The notes under the pieces: model-generated
Database searches by the model: none
Told to the model about the DNA's origin: nothing
Seen by the model: the letters and a program-made list of their open reading frames with translations, nothing else
Part shown: piece by piece, positions 18,632 through 28,019 of the stretch
How positions within the stretch are numbered: the first letter of the stretch is position 1
How the letters are laid out: each line of letters begins with the position of its first letter
Translations under genes and position numbers: made by a program
DNA from: Candidatus Celerinatantimonas neptuna
GTDB taxonomy: Bacteria > Pseudomonadota > Gammaproteobacteria > Enterobacterales > Celerinatantimonadaceae
Assembly (NCBI GenBank): GCA_911810475.1
Contig: OU461276.1
Span: 3,597,501-3,661,500 of the forward strand
Reading direction: 5' to 3'
Length of the DNA: 64,000 nucleotides

Positions 18632-21241
18632 TTATTTAAGCTGTTCTAGTGCTTTATCCAGTTTTTCAAATAGATCCCGGCTAACATTAGATAATGAAGA
18701 TAAATGCTCGAGTACTAATTTAATTTTCGCTTTTCGTGTATCATCAAAATGCCCACACTGAATCAACGGCGTCAGCAATTGTGATGCAACCTGAGGGTTA
18801 CTTTCATTAAGCTGGGCAATAATATCGCCAAGGAATGAATAGCCACTTCCATCAACTGCATGAAAAGCTCTCAAATTGTGATGAGCGAATCGACCAATCA
18901 GAGAGTAAGTACGGTTTGGGTTTGCCAAATTGAAACTAGGATGTTTGAGTAATGCTTTGACTCTTGCCAGAGCATCCTGACCCGGATATGTTCCCTGCAA
19001 GACAAACCACTTATCCATAACCAGAGAATTATGTTGCCATTTTCTCTCAAAGTCAGCCATTAAGCTATCACGACAAACAAGATTGGCTTCATTTGCTGCG
19101 GTTAATGAAGCTAATACAAGCGTCATCGTTTGAGCTTGATAATACTCACGTTCGATTAATTCAGGGTTAGTATAAGCAGCATATTTAAGTAACTGTGCTT
19201 TTAAACTGCGCCACCCTATTTGTTCAGCAGTGAGTTCACCTTTATCAATAGAATTTGCTTTGCCAATGATCGCCAGGATCTCATCTTCGAGCTGTGTAGC
19301 TATGTAACACATAAATTGCTCACGGACTTTACAAATTTTATCAATATCCGCTTGCTCAAATAATTCAACCAATTCTTTACCACTTGGCAAACTAAACAAA
19401 AGCGTTGTGAATGCAGGCTCCAATTTAGGATCTAACAGTATTCCCCGAAGCGTATCAATAAATTCATCGGGAAGGATTAAAGGCTGTTTATCATCTAAGT
19501 TTACAACATTTTTGCAAAAATATCTGTGGATGAATTGTTGCAAAGCATCCCATTGACAAAATGAGTCGCTCGCATATTGGGCGACCATTAACAGCTGCTC
19601 ATCCGTATAGCCATATTTTAATTTCACAGGAGCAGAGAAACCTTGTAGAAAAGATGGTGTCGGCTTTTCCAGGATCCCTTCAAAAATAAATACCTGTTCA
19701 GATTCAGTAAGATTCAAGACAGAACCATTACGAGCAGCTTCTGCCCCTTTAAGTATAAGAGGTTTCCCTTGTTGACTTAATAATTCAATATCAACCGGAA
19801 TATGCAATGCTACTTTATTTTTTTGATCCGCCGTTGGTTGAGTCTGCTGTTTTATCGTTAAGGTAAAAGTTTGTGTTTTTTGATCATAATGATCTGTTAC
19901 ATCTAATTGTGGCGTTCCTGACTGAGAATACCAGCGGCGGAACTGAGTCAAATCAATACCAGATGCATCTTCCATTGCCTGAGCAAAATCATCACAAGTT
20001 ACCGCATGACCGTCATAACGTTTGAAATACAAAGCCATCCCAGCCTGGAATTTTTCTTCACCCAATAGGGTGTGCATCATCCGAATAACTTCAGCACCTT
20101 TTTCATAAACCGTCAGTGTATAAAAGTTATTCATTTCAATGACTTTATCAGGACGAATCGGATGAGCCATAGGGCCTGAATCTTCAGCAAACTGCTGGCT
20201 ACGCAGAACTCGGACGTCTGAAATTCGTTTTACTGAACGCGAATTGAGATCTGAACTGAATTCCTGGTCACGGAAGACAGTTAATCCTTCTTTCAATGAC
20301 AATTGGAACCAATCCCGGCATGTTACTCTATTCCCGGTCCAGTTATGGAAATATTCATGGCCAATAACCGATTCAATTCCCATAAAATCATCGTCTGTTG
20401 CTGTCTCGCGGCTCGCTAATACATATTTCGAATTGAAAACGTTAAGCCCTTTATTTTCCATTGCTCCCATATTGAAAAAATCAACAGCGACAATCATGTA
20501 AATATCAAGGTCATATTCAAGGTTGAACCGTTTTTCATCCCAGGCCATAGATTTTTTAAGAGATGTCATAGCATGATGAGAACGGTCTAATTGACCTTTA
20601 TCGACAAAAAGTTCTAAAGTAACTTTACGGCCACTGCGGGTAATAAATTCATCTTCAAGCCTATCAAAATCCCCTGCAACCAGGGCATAGAGATAGCATG
20701 GTTTTGGGAAAGGGTCTTGCCAGCGAACCCAGTGACGGTCATTTTCTAAGTCACCCGATTCAATTTTATTCCCGTTAGATAACAAATATGGATAAGCAGA
20801 TTTAGGCGCTTCAATGCGTGTTGTAAACGTTGCAAGAACATCAGGTCTGTCCTGATAAAACGTAATGCGTCGAAAGCCTTCTGCCTCACATTGTGTACAA
20901 AACCCGTCTCCTGACTTATACAAGCCTTCCAGGGCAGTATTTGCTTTGGGATCAATTTCTGTTTCAATGGTTAGTTTACATGAACCGATGCCCCGGATTG
21001 TCAGACTTTCCGGATCGCGCTGATAATCTTCATATATAGCTCCATCAACAAGGAGTTTTTTTAATTGAAGGCCGCTATCTCCATCGAGTCTTAATGGCTC
21101 TCCTTCACGAAGCTGCTCAATTTCCAGAGTTGAAATAACTTGAGTATGGTGATCATCAAGGATCACATCTAAATCAACATGGCGTATTGCAAATGCAGGG
21201 GCAATATAATCTTTACGATATTTGGCTACTGGCGTAGACAT
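18632..21241 (-). CDS. pepN: Aminopeptidase N
   Basis: 869 residues, equal to the usual proteobacterial PepN. It is a cytoplasmic M1 zinc aminopeptidase that trims N-terminal residues from peptides. The exopeptidase motif GAMEN (in NMGAMENKGLNVFNSKY) and zinc motif HEYFHNWTGNRVTCRDWFQLSLKEG (HExxH-x18-E) are intact. An N-terminal beta domain precedes the thermolysin-like domain, and a C-terminal helical domain follows from about residue 540. AAGGA stands 6 bases before the ATG. Monocistronic, with its own terminator. Confidence 0.97.
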   Translation of the reverse strand: MSTPVAKYRKDYIAPAFAIRHVDLDVILDDHHTQVISTLEIEQLREGEPLRLDGDSGLQLKKLLVDGAIYEDYQRDPESLTIRGIGSCKLTIETEIDPKANTALEGLYKSGDGFCTQCEAEGFRRITFYQDRPDVLATFTTRIEAPKSAYPYLLSNGNKIESGDLENDRHWVRWQDPFPKPCYLYALVAGDFDRLEDEFITRSGRKVTLELFVDKGQLDRSHHAMTSLKKSMAWDEKRFNLEYDLDIYMIVAVDFFNMGAMENKGLNVFNSKYVLASRETATDDDFMGIESVIGHEYFHNWTGNRVTCRDWFQLSLKEGLTVFRDQEFSSDLNSRSVKRISDVRVLRSQQFAEDSGPMAHPIRPDKVIEMNNFYTLTVYEKGAEVIRMMHTLLGEEKFQAGMALYFKRYDGHAVTCDDFAQAMEDASGIDLTQFRRWYSQSGTPQLDVTDHYDQKTQTFTLTIKQQTQPTADQKNKVALHIPVDIELLSQQGKPLILKGAEAARNGSVLNLTESEQVFIFEGILEKPTPSFLQGFSAPVKLKYGYTDEQLLMVAQYASDSFCQWDALQQFIHRYFCKNVVNLDDKQPLILPDEFIDTLRGILLDPKLEPAFTTLLFSLPSGKELVELFEQADIDKICKVREQFMCYIATQLEDEILAIIGKANSIDKGELTAEQIGWRSLKAQLLKYAAYTNPELIEREYYQAQTMTLVLASLTAANEANLVCRDSLMADFERKWQHNSLVMDKWFVLQGTYPGQDALARVKALLKHPSFNLANPNRTYSLIGRFAHHNLRAFHAVDGSGYSFLGDIIAQLNESNPQVASQLLTPLIQCGHFDDTRKAKIKLVLEHLSSLSNVSRDLFEKLDKALEQLK

Positions 21242-21402
21242 ATCAAATCCTTAAAAGTCAGAACATGGCCCCTAGTTTAATCAAACATACTTGGTTGACA
21301 CAATAAATTAGCTAATAATCTTATCTTGGGTATTCGCAAAGACTCAGAATCCAATGCGGTACATTAAAGTTATTCGGTATTAAAGCGTATGAGAGCCTTG
21401 AT

Positions 21403-21432
21403 ATAAGAAACCGGCAAATGCCGGTTTCTTAT
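21403..21432. terminator. Bidirectional hairpin downstream of the NSS transporter
   Basis: Perfect 14-bp inverted repeat ATAAGAAACCGGCA / TGCCGGTTTCTTAT with a two-base centre. It lies 31 bases after the transporter stop and should end its transcript; the A/T flanks serve either strand. Confidence 0.75.
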
Positions 21433-21463
21433 ACTGTTGGTATTCAATAAAACAAGGCAATAC

Positions 21464-22834
21464 CTAGATGATACCAACTGCATTGAGGAAAATAAGGATA
21501 ATTGCGGCCGGTGATACATAACGAAGACAAGCGATGTAATGCTTGAAATATTTTTTCATTTCAAAACTTTCAGCATTACGTTTATGTGCTTTTAAGCGCC
21601 AGCCAACAAATATTGCGGTGAATAAACCACCTATTGGCAACATAATATTAGCAGTCACATAATCTAAAATATCAAAAAAACTGTTTCCAATCGGTGTTTT
21701 AAATGTTGCCCAACTGGCTCCAGCTAAGGAGAAAATCGACAGCAGGCTAAGCAGCCAGATGAGTGCACCACATAAAATAGTTGCGCTGGTTCGATGCATA
21801 CCACGACGCTCGACAAAATAAGCAATAGGTGATTCAAATAGAGAAATTACAGAGGTAAATGCAGCGAAAGTGACCATTATAAAGAACAGTGTTGCAATCA
21901 AGCCACCGGCAGGCATATTGCTAAAAGCAATTGGTAACGACTGGAACAACAACCCAGGACCTGCACCAGGAGCAATTCCATGCGCAAATACAACAGGATA
22001 AATAGCAAGGCCGGCACAAAGCGCAACAAGTGTATCGGCAAGCGCAATAATGACGGATGTTTTGGCTATTGATGTTCCTTCTGGTAAGTAGGCACCATAC
22101 ATAATCATGATCCCTAATGACAAGCTCAGAGTAAAAAAAGCATGCCCCAGCGCGATAACAATTCCATTAAAAGTTAGCTTACTAAAATCGGGATAAAAGA
22201 GAAATTTGACAGCACCGTGAAAATCGCCTGTGGCACATGAATAGATCATGACGACAATTAACAGAATAAACAATGCAGGCATCAAATAACGAATAGCAAC
22301 TTCAATCCCTTTATTAACGCCATGAGACATCACATAAACGGCCGCTACTATAATAACCGTCGTAAACAAGATCAATTTACTTGCCGAACCAACCAGATTT
22401 GAAAAAAGGGTTTGGATGACATTTGAATGACCTGCGGCGGCCGTAATTGCACCATCCACTGAATAGTAAATATATGCAACAGCCCAACCAGCGATTACCA
22501 CATAAAAGCTCAGAATCAAAAAGCCGGCAAGCACTCCCATTGCTCCGTTTAATCCCCATTTAGGGCTTAAACCATGGGCTTTCGCAACTTTGCTCATTGC
22601 ATTTGCTGGCGTCGAGCGCCCCTCTTTACCGATATAGACTTCAGCCATCATGATTGGAATACCAACAATCACGACGCAAATCAGATAGACGAGAACAAAA
22701 GCACCGCCTCCGTTTTCACCAACAATAAAAGGAAATTTCCATAGATTTCCTAAACCGACCGCAGAACCGGTTGCGGCTAAGATGAAGGCCAGCTTACTTG
22801 ACCAACGATTGGTTACTGATGTTGTGTTACTCAT
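21464..22834 (-). CDS. Sodium-dependent transporter, NSS/SNF family
   Basis: 456 residues and 11-12 membrane segments. TM1 reads FILAATGSAVGLGNLWKFPFIVGENGGGAF, the unwound, sodium- and substrate-binding helix of the LeuT-like NSS family; SHGVNKGIEVAIRYLMPALF and LGHAFFTLSLSLGIMIMYGAYLP are the usual later signatures. Prokaryotic members take up amino acids such as Leu, Trp or Tyr with Na+. The particular substrate cannot be read here. The gene stands alone between pepN and dacB, with a terminator of its own. Confidence 0.92.
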   Translation of the reverse strand: MSNTTSVTNRWSSKLAFILAATGSAVGLGNLWKFPFIVGENGGGAFVLVYLICVVIVGIPIMMAEVYIGKEGRSTPANAMSKVAKAHGLSPKWGLNGAMGVLAGFLILSFYVVIAGWAVAYIYYSVDGAITAAAGHSNVIQTLFSNLVGSASKLILFTTVIIVAAVYVMSHGVNKGIEVAIRYLMPALFILLIVVMIYSCATGDFHGAVKFLFYPDFSKLTFNGIVIALGHAFFTLSLSLGIMIMYGAYLPEGTSIAKTSVIIALADTLVALCAGLAIYPVVFAHGIAPGAGPGLLFQSLPIAFSNMPAGGLIATLFFIMVTFAAFTSVISLFESPIAYFVERRGMHRTSATILCGALIWLLSLLSIFSLAGASWATFKTPIGNSFFDILDYVTANIMLPIGGLFTAIFVGWRLKAHKRNAESFEMKKYFKHYIACLRYVSPAAIILIFLNAVGII

Positions 22835-23095
22835 TTATTATATCTTTTCCTTGAGATTTGTACCTTTAATTTTAGGAGGCGTATCTAACCATAAAATAGA
22901 TTTTTATGACATGATATCGATAGAATATAGGGTAAATTCGCACAAATATATTGCATGTTAATAGTTTATTAGAATAAATGATTATTGATGTTTTTTATGA
23001 CAGAGGATCATTCCTGTAGAATAACCCTCGTTGGATTAAACAGTTGCATAAAAAACTCTATTTATTGGTTTTTTATTGCTTAATAATAAAATTAA

Positions 23096-24448
23096 TCAGT
23101 GATTTGCCCCTTTAAGTAGCCACGCACGCTCAAATTGTTCCATGGTATCAATGGCATCTTGTTTAGGATCATCGTTTGCCACCTGATTTGTCATAAGTAC
23201 AAAAGGCTTTAAATGCCCGTTAACATTTATATAGCCGGCTAAATTAGAGACACCTTGCATCGATCCAGTTTTAGCATGAACTTTGCCGATAAGAGATGGT
23301 ATGAGTACGCTATGACGATACTTCAGTGTTCCATCTTGACCTGCAATAGGAAGATCCTGAATTAAAGGTGCAAATTTTTTATTATGCAGCCATAGTTGAA
23401 TAATTTGATAAATAGTACCTGCATAAATCAGGTTTTCCCGGGATAATCCGGAACCATCCATCATCACCTGATTACGTTTAGCAATATGATGCGAAGCCAA
23501 AACATCCCATACCACTTTGGCCCCATTTTGATAATTGCCTTTACCATCACCAAACCGGTAAGCGAGTTGTTTAAATAAGCTATCTGCATAGACATTATCA
23601 GAATCTTTCAACATATGATGAAGCAAGTGCTTAAGAGGTGCCGAGCGATGGACAACGAATGCCGGATAAGGCGATACAATTTTTTGGAAATGGATTTTAC
23701 CGTTCCATTTGATATGTTGCCGTTTAAAAATCTGTTGTAAAATATTATTCAGATAGTCCCGGACATTAATGACCGAGAATGCCAGAGGTAAAATTTTCTT
23801 ATCAGATGGTAAACATCCGTTTAAAACAAAATGGTTATTCGTTGTTACACTATGCAACGGTTCACATTCAAGATTGCTGGCTCTTCCAGTAATAACATGG
23901 TTTGTAAAATGGATCCCTGCAAAATTGTCAACATATAAGCGAGTAGGCTGACCTACATAAGTCGGAGTCAAATTCCCCCTCAAACAATTATGGCCGATAA
24001 TAATTGCTGTAACCGGTGCGGCAAAACATATTCCATGATCATTCCATGTCTGACCATTCCCCCACTGATGACCTGAATAATGAGAATCATCAACATCAAG
24101 CTTTGTTATTTCTCGAATTCCCAGCTGTTTTATCTGGTGAAAAAGACCAATCAGATCATCAATTGTTAAAGAAGGATCACCATTAAAAATCATTTGAATA
24201 CGCCCTCGATATCTTGCTTGTCGCTGATAGTGAACCACTGTTTTAAATCGGAATTCAGGGCCGAGTTTTTGCCAAGCTACCGTTGTTGTAATTAACTTCA
24301 TCAAACTCGCTGGTTTTGCCAGAAAATTAAGATTTTGATGCTGCCAGCTTGATTGCGTGATCACAAGAGCGCCTGGAGGGACAGAAACAGCAGCGTAACT
24401 TACATTAAGAGAAAAAACAGATATCAAAAAAAAGGTGACTAAGCGCAC
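23096..24448 (-). CDS. dacB: D-alanyl-D-alanine carboxypeptidase/endopeptidase (PBP4)
   Basis: 450 residues with a signal peptide MRLVTFFLISVFSLNVSYA. This is a periplasmic class C penicillin-binding protein that cuts peptidoglycan crosslinks. All three active-site motifs are present: SxxK as SLMK (about 48-51), SxN as SDN in KDSDNVYAD (about 280), and KTG in HAKTGSMQGVSNLAGYI near the C-terminus. The translation start is GTG, supported by GGAG at 6-7 bases. A monocistronic gene between the NSS transporter and deaD. PBP4-type length and the insertion between the first two motifs favour DacB over DacA. Confidence 0.94.
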   Translation of the reverse strand: MRLVTFFLISVFSLNVSYAAVSVPPGALVITQSSWQHQNLNFLAKPASLMKLITTTVAWQKLGPEFRFKTVVHYQRQARYRGRIQMIFNGDPSLTIDDLIGLFHQIKQLGIREITKLDVDDSHYSGHQWGNGQTWNDHGICFAAPVTAIIIGHNCLRGNLTPTYVGQPTRLYVDNFAGIHFTNHVITGRASNLECEPLHSVTTNNHFVLNGCLPSDKKILPLAFSVINVRDYLNNILQQIFKRQHIKWNGKIHFQKIVSPYPAFVVHRSAPLKHLLHHMLKDSDNVYADSLFKQLAYRFGDGKGNYQNGAKVVWDVLASHHIAKRNQVMMDGSGLSRENLIYAGTIYQIIQLWLHNKKFAPLIQDLPIAGQDGTLKYRHSVLIPSLIGKVHAKTGSMQGVSNLAGYINVNGHLKPFVLMTNQVANDDPKQDAIDTMEQFERAWLLKGANH

Positions 24449-24498
24449 ATATATCTCCAGGGGAAATTAGTCTGTATAGATTAACAAGCAGATATTAA

Positions 24499-24528
24499 AA
24501 AGGTAGCTTTAAATTTAAAGCTACCTTT
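24499..24528 (-). terminator. Palindromic intrinsic terminator after deaD
   Basis: Perfect 15+15 inverted repeat AAAGGTAGCTTTAAA / TTTAAAGCTACCTTT, 25 bases past the deaD stop, with further T on the minus-strand side. It lies between deaD and dacB. Confidence 0.8.
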
Positions 24529-24553
24529 ATCGATCCGACAATTCTGCAATTGA

Positions 24554-26188
24554 TTAGATGCGGCGAATACGTAATTTGCGATGTTTTACGTATGCTTTGC
24601 CAAGCTCTTTAAATACCGCTTCTGGCATTCCTTTAGGTAATTCGACAGTACTATGATCATCGAATAACTCAATGCGGCCAATAAATTGACTCTCAATATT
24701 CGCTTCATTGGCGATTGCACCGACAATGTGCTTCGGTTGTGCACCATGATCGCGTCCGACTTCCAGACGAAAACGCTCCATTGGAACATCCGCTGTTGCA
24801 CGTCGTTGTTTTTTATCATTTTGACGTTTAGGCTTACGAACTCTTGCATTCATTGAAGTCTCTTCAACTGGCGGTTCAATAACTTTTAATGGGCGCGAAC
24901 CCTGAGCAATCATTAATAATTTTGCAGCCAGAGACTCAATTGTCTCATCACGCTTACCAACCAAGTCCGTAATCAGATGTTGATAATCAGAAAGCCGCTG
25001 TGAATCATCTAGCTGAGATAATTGGGCATTAAAACGTTCAAGACGTTTTTCCTCCAGCATTTTGCCTGTAGGTAAGTCAATACGTTCAATTTTCTGACGG
25101 GTCATCCGTTCGATTTGCTGGAGCATCCGGCATTCACGTCGATTAACAAAAAGAACGGCTTCGCCTGAACGGCCTGCCCGTCCTGTGCGACCAATACGGT
25201 GAACATAGGCTTCGCTGTCAAAAGGAATATCATAGTTCACAACTAAACCAATTCTTTCAACATCCAGGCCCCGCGCAGCAACATCGGTCGCGATAACAAC
25301 ATCAATTGTTCCTTTTTTCAGTTGCTCAACAGCCCTTTCACGTAAATTCTGATTCATATCGCCATTGAGGGCTTCACTACGAAATCCTCTGGACTCCATT
25401 GCGCTGGCTAACTCTAACGTCGCCTGTTTGGTTCTGGTAAATACGATCGTTGCATTTTCTTGCATCTCTAACACACGGGCCAGTGCTTCTTGTTTAGAAT
25501 AGCGTTGAACCAGCCAGTATCCTTGCTTAATATTCGCAACGGTTGCTGTTTTAGCTGCAATTTTAATTTCTTTTGGCTGACGCATATATTTACGTGTCAG
25601 TTTTTTAATTACAGTAGGCATTGTTGCCGAAAAGAGTGCCATCTGACGGTTTTCAGGCGTTTTCGACATAATCTTATCTACATCGTCAATAAATCCCATA
25701 CGCAACATTTCATCTGCTTCATCTAACACCATTGCTTTAAGATGTTCCAGCTTAAGAGTTCCACGTTCAAGATGGTCAATGACTCGACCTGGCGTTCCAA
25801 CGATAATCTGCGCTCCACGCCGTAATGCTCTTAGCTGGCTTCCGTAGTCCTGCCCACCATAAAGCGCCAAAATTTTAATTTGGGATATTTTTTTAGCATA
25901 TTGCTCAATAGATTCAGCAACCTGACCGGCAAGCTCTCTCGTTGGAGCAAGGATTAACAATTGCGGCTGTTTTAAATCAGCATCTATTCTGGCGATTAAA
26001 GGAAGGGAAAAAGCTGCTGTTTTTCCTGTCCCTGTCTGAGCCATGCCTAAAACATCATGACCTTCCAGTAACAAGGGAATAGTCTGGGCTTGGATAGGTG
26101 ATGGTTCAGTATAACCGAGCTCGTCTACAGCCTTTAATATTTCCAATGGAAGAGCAAATTGAGCGAACCCCGAACAATTATCAGTCAT
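24554..26188 (-). CDS. deaD: DEAD-box ATP-dependent RNA helicase DeaD/CsdA
   Basis: 544 residues. Helicase core motifs: Q motif ALPLEILKAVDELGYTEPSPIQAQ, Walker A MAQTGTGKT, PTRELAGQ, DEAD in VLDEADEMLR, SAT in LFSATMP, ARGLD and HRIGRTGRAGR. After the core (about residue 370 on) comes the DeaD-specific region, with an RNA-binding DbpA-like domain (LEVGRDHGAQPKHIVGAIANEA) and a basic tail. It unwinds RNA duplexes during cold-shock ribosome assembly and mRNA turnover. MTDNCSGF at 26188 is taken as the start in place of an ATG 24 bases upstream because relatives start just before FAQFALP. Monocistronic. Confidence 0.95.
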   Translation of the reverse strand: MTDNCSGFAQFALPLEILKAVDELGYTEPSPIQAQTIPLLLEGHDVLGMAQTGTGKTAAFSLPLIARIDADLKQPQLLILAPTRELAGQVAESIEQYAKKISQIKILALYGGQDYGSQLRALRRGAQIIVGTPGRVIDHLERGTLKLEHLKAMVLDEADEMLRMGFIDDVDKIMSKTPENRQMALFSATMPTVIKKLTRKYMRQPKEIKIAAKTATVANIKQGYWLVQRYSKQEALARVLEMQENATIVFTRTKQATLELASAMESRGFRSEALNGDMNQNLRERAVEQLKKGTIDVVIATDVAARGLDVERIGLVVNYDIPFDSEAYVHRIGRTGRAGRSGEAVLFVNRRECRMLQQIERMTRQKIERIDLPTGKMLEEKRLERFNAQLSQLDDSQRLSDYQHLITDLVGKRDETIESLAAKLLMIAQGSRPLKVIEPPVEETSMNARVRKPKRQNDKKQRRATADVPMERFRLEVGRDHGAQPKHIVGAIANEANIESQFIGRIELFDDHSTVELPKGMPEAVFKELGKAYVKHRKLRIRRI

Positions 26189-26292
26189 ACTGTACACACA
26201 CCTTAGAATCATAAAAGGGGTGCACTATACGCGTTTTCTGAACAAATGTCTCCCAGTATTTAAAATATTATGTTATATATTAAAGTTTCTAC

Positions 26293-26643
26293 TTATTCTT
26301 CAGCTTGTTCCGCCTTATTCTCAGAATACTTTACGGCAGTTTCTTGAACCAATAGCTGTAATTCGCCAGATCTAAACATTTCCAGAATAATGTCACATCC
26401 ACCAACTAATTCACCATTTACCCATAATTGAGGAAAGGTTGGCCAATTTGCATATTTGGGTAATTCAGCCCTAATTTCCGGATTTTGTAAGATATCAACA
26501 TAAGCAAAACGTTCTCCGCATTGCATTAAGGCCTGGACCGCTTGTGCTGAAAAGCCGCAACTTGGAAATTTAGGAGATCCTTTCATGTACAATAAAATGG
26601 AGTTTTGGCTGATCTGCTCTTTTATACGTTCAATAGTGTCCAT
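26293..26643 (-). CDS. grxD: Monothiol glutaredoxin GrxD
   Basis: 116 residues, one more than E. coli GrxD. The CGFS active site is present in PKFPSCGFSAQ, followed by WPTFPQLWVNGELVGGCDIILEM, the glutathione-binding region. CGFS glutaredoxins bind a glutathione-ligated 2Fe-2S cluster and deliver it to target proteins with BolA partners. The start at MDTIERIKEQ (26643) has AGAGG six bases upstream, preferred over longer in-frame starts. It is divergent from sodB, with an FNR-like box between them. Confidence 0.96.
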   Translation of the reverse strand: MDTIERIKEQISQNSILLYMKGSPKFPSCGFSAQAVQALMQCGERFAYVDILQNPEIRAELPKYANWPTFPQLWVNGELVGGCDIILEMFRSGELQLLVQETAVKYSENKAEQAEE

Positions 26644-27013
26644 GATTACCTCTCTCTTACTTGCCATCGCATAATATGCTGCTTTGATCGGGCTCAATAA
26701 TGAATACAGCGCATTGATTAAAGAAAAAATTCTACATTCAAATCACGTATTCTATGGTTGTATGATGGGCTTTTAGCCTTCACTAAAAGCTCTCTTTCTT
26801 ATGCTACAATTAAACGTAGCTTTATAACTATATCAGATGTTAATGGCTATTTCATCCATTGATCAAAATCAATGATTTTTTACATAAAATGTTGTAAGGG
26901 AATACTGTTTGTTGGTAAACTGAAACGCGAAAGTTACAACATATAACTATATGGCCAAAGAGGGTTTTTCGTGCAAAAAACCTTCAGCCGTACAACGAAT
27001 CATGGAGATAAAC
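26644..27013. other. Divergent grxD/sodB regulatory region
   Basis: About 370 bases with no other gene. It holds the FNR-like box described separately and a TAAAAT -10-like box at 26885-26890 facing sodB. No Fur box matching the GATAATGAT-type consensus was found. Confidence 0.5.
26859..26872. promoter_or_regulatory. FNR-like site TTGAT-N4-ATCAA upstream of sodB
   Basis: TTGATCAAAATCAA is a perfect match to the FNR consensus half-sites. It lies 142 bases before the sodB ATG and about 20 bases before a TAAAAT box, so it would overlap the -35 region, a position compatible with repression under low oxygen. It could also act on divergent grxD. Confidence 0.6.
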
Positions 27014-27598
27014 ATGGCTTTTGAACTACCTGCTCTGCCATATGAAAAACATGAGCTTGAACCACATATTTCAGCAGAAACCCTTGAATTCCATCATGGA
27101 AAACATCATCAGGCCTATGTTACTAAATTAAATGCTTTGATTGAAGGTACTGAATATGCTGGCCAGTCTCTCGAAGCAATTATCAAATCTTCAAACGGTG
27201 GCATTTTCAATAATGCAGCACAAATTTGGAACCACACGTTTTACTGGAGTTGCTTAGCCCCAAAAGCTGGCGGTGAACCAGAAGGCGCTCTTGCTGCTGC
27301 AATCATTGCTCAGTTTGGCTCATTTGATGCTTTTAAAGCTCAGTTTACGGATAGTGCAGCTACTAATTTTGGATCAGGCTGGACATGGCTGGTAAAAAAT
27401 GCAGATGGGGAATTGACCATTGTTAATACCAGCAATGCAGGCACTCCTTTAACTGAAGATGGTGTAACACCGCTGATGACCTGTGATGTATGGGAGCATG
27501 CATATTATATCGATTATCGGAATGCTCGCCCTAACTATCTTAAAGGATATTGGGAACTGATTAATTGGGAATTTGTTTCTGCGAATTTTGCAGGTTAA
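27014..27598 (+). CDS. sodB: Superoxide dismutase, iron type
   Basis: 194 residues, one more than E. coli SodB. It converts superoxide to oxygen and peroxide in the cytoplasm. Metal ligands are visible: His in [13 protein letters not shown], His in NHTFYW, and Asp and His in [19 protein letters not shown]. Gln in [13 protein letters not shown] is the residue position typical of Fe rather than Mn enzymes. The ATG at 27014 with GGAG eight bases upstream is chosen over two earlier in-frame ATGs. Terminator follows. Confidence 0.96.
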   Translation: MAFELPALPYEKHELEPHISAETLEFHHGKHHQAYVTKLNALIEGTEYAGQSLEAIIKSSNGGIFNNAAQIWNHTFYWSCLAPKAGGEPEGALAAAIIAQFGSFDAFKAQFTDSAATNFGSGWTWLVKNADGELTIVNTSNAGTPLTEDGVTPLMTCDVWEHAYYIDYRNARPNYLKGYWELINWEFVSANFAG

Positions 27599-27623
27599 TC
27601 TGATCCGCCATAATTATCGAATG

Positions 27624-27652
27624 AGCCGCTTTGACCTTATGAGCGGCTTTTC
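27624..27652 (+). terminator. Intrinsic terminator after sodB
   Basis: AGCCGCT, 11-base loop, AGCGGCT, then TTT and C/T-rich sequence, 25 bases after the sodB stop. Confidence 0.8.
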
Positions 27653-27725
27653 TATAAGAAGTTGTCATGCTACAAGTACAATAAAGAAACATCGTATTGC
27701 TATTTTGATTAAAGCAACATGCAGA

Positions 27726-28019
27726 TTACTGATCGCTATGTCCTAAGTTTCTTTGCGGATCGATAATATCTCTGATCCTCTGTTTTACTTCTTTTGCTTC
27801 AGGGAAACGCCCCTCTTCTGAGCGGCTCCAGATCAACTGCTCATCAATATATATGTCAAATTTACCTTTAAACCCAGGACATAAAGCAACTTCAGCCAGA
27901 CTGTCATCAAAAGTGAATAGCAACTCTTGGGCAATCCATGTTGCCCGGAGAACCCAGCGGCATAAGCTGCAATAATGTATCTCTACTCTTGGCTTTATGG
28001 TGGTGTTGGTGTCAGTCAT
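27726..28019 (-). CDS. SelT/SelW/SelH-type (Rdx family) thioredoxin-like protein, Cys form
   Basis: 97 residues. The N-terminal strand RVEIHYCSLCRWVLRATWIAQELL carries a CxxC (C17, C20) where selenoprotein W has CxxU; PGFKGKFDIYIDEQLIWSRSEEGRFPEAKEVKQRIRD is the rest of the Rdx fold with its GxFxV/I segment. It is presumed to be a redox protein; no client is known. Its ATG overlaps the TGA of hrpA by four bases, so it is translated with hrpA. No selenocysteine codon is involved. Confidence 0.85.
   Translation of the reverse strand: MTDTNTTIKPRVEIHYCSLCRWVLRATWIAQELLFTFDDSLAEVALCPGFKGKFDIYIDEQLIWSRSEEGRFPEAKEVKQRIRDIIDPQRNLGHSDQ

Noticed and set aside
13083..20501. Several 60-85 codon open frames antisense to pyrD, the glutamate dehydrogenase and pepN genes
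   Set aside because: They follow the codon pattern of the real genes on the other strand and have no ribosome sites or family resemblance.
27726..28019. Selenoprotein with in-frame UGA
   Set aside because: The redox motif is CxxC, encoded by ordinary codons; no in-frame TGA occurs.
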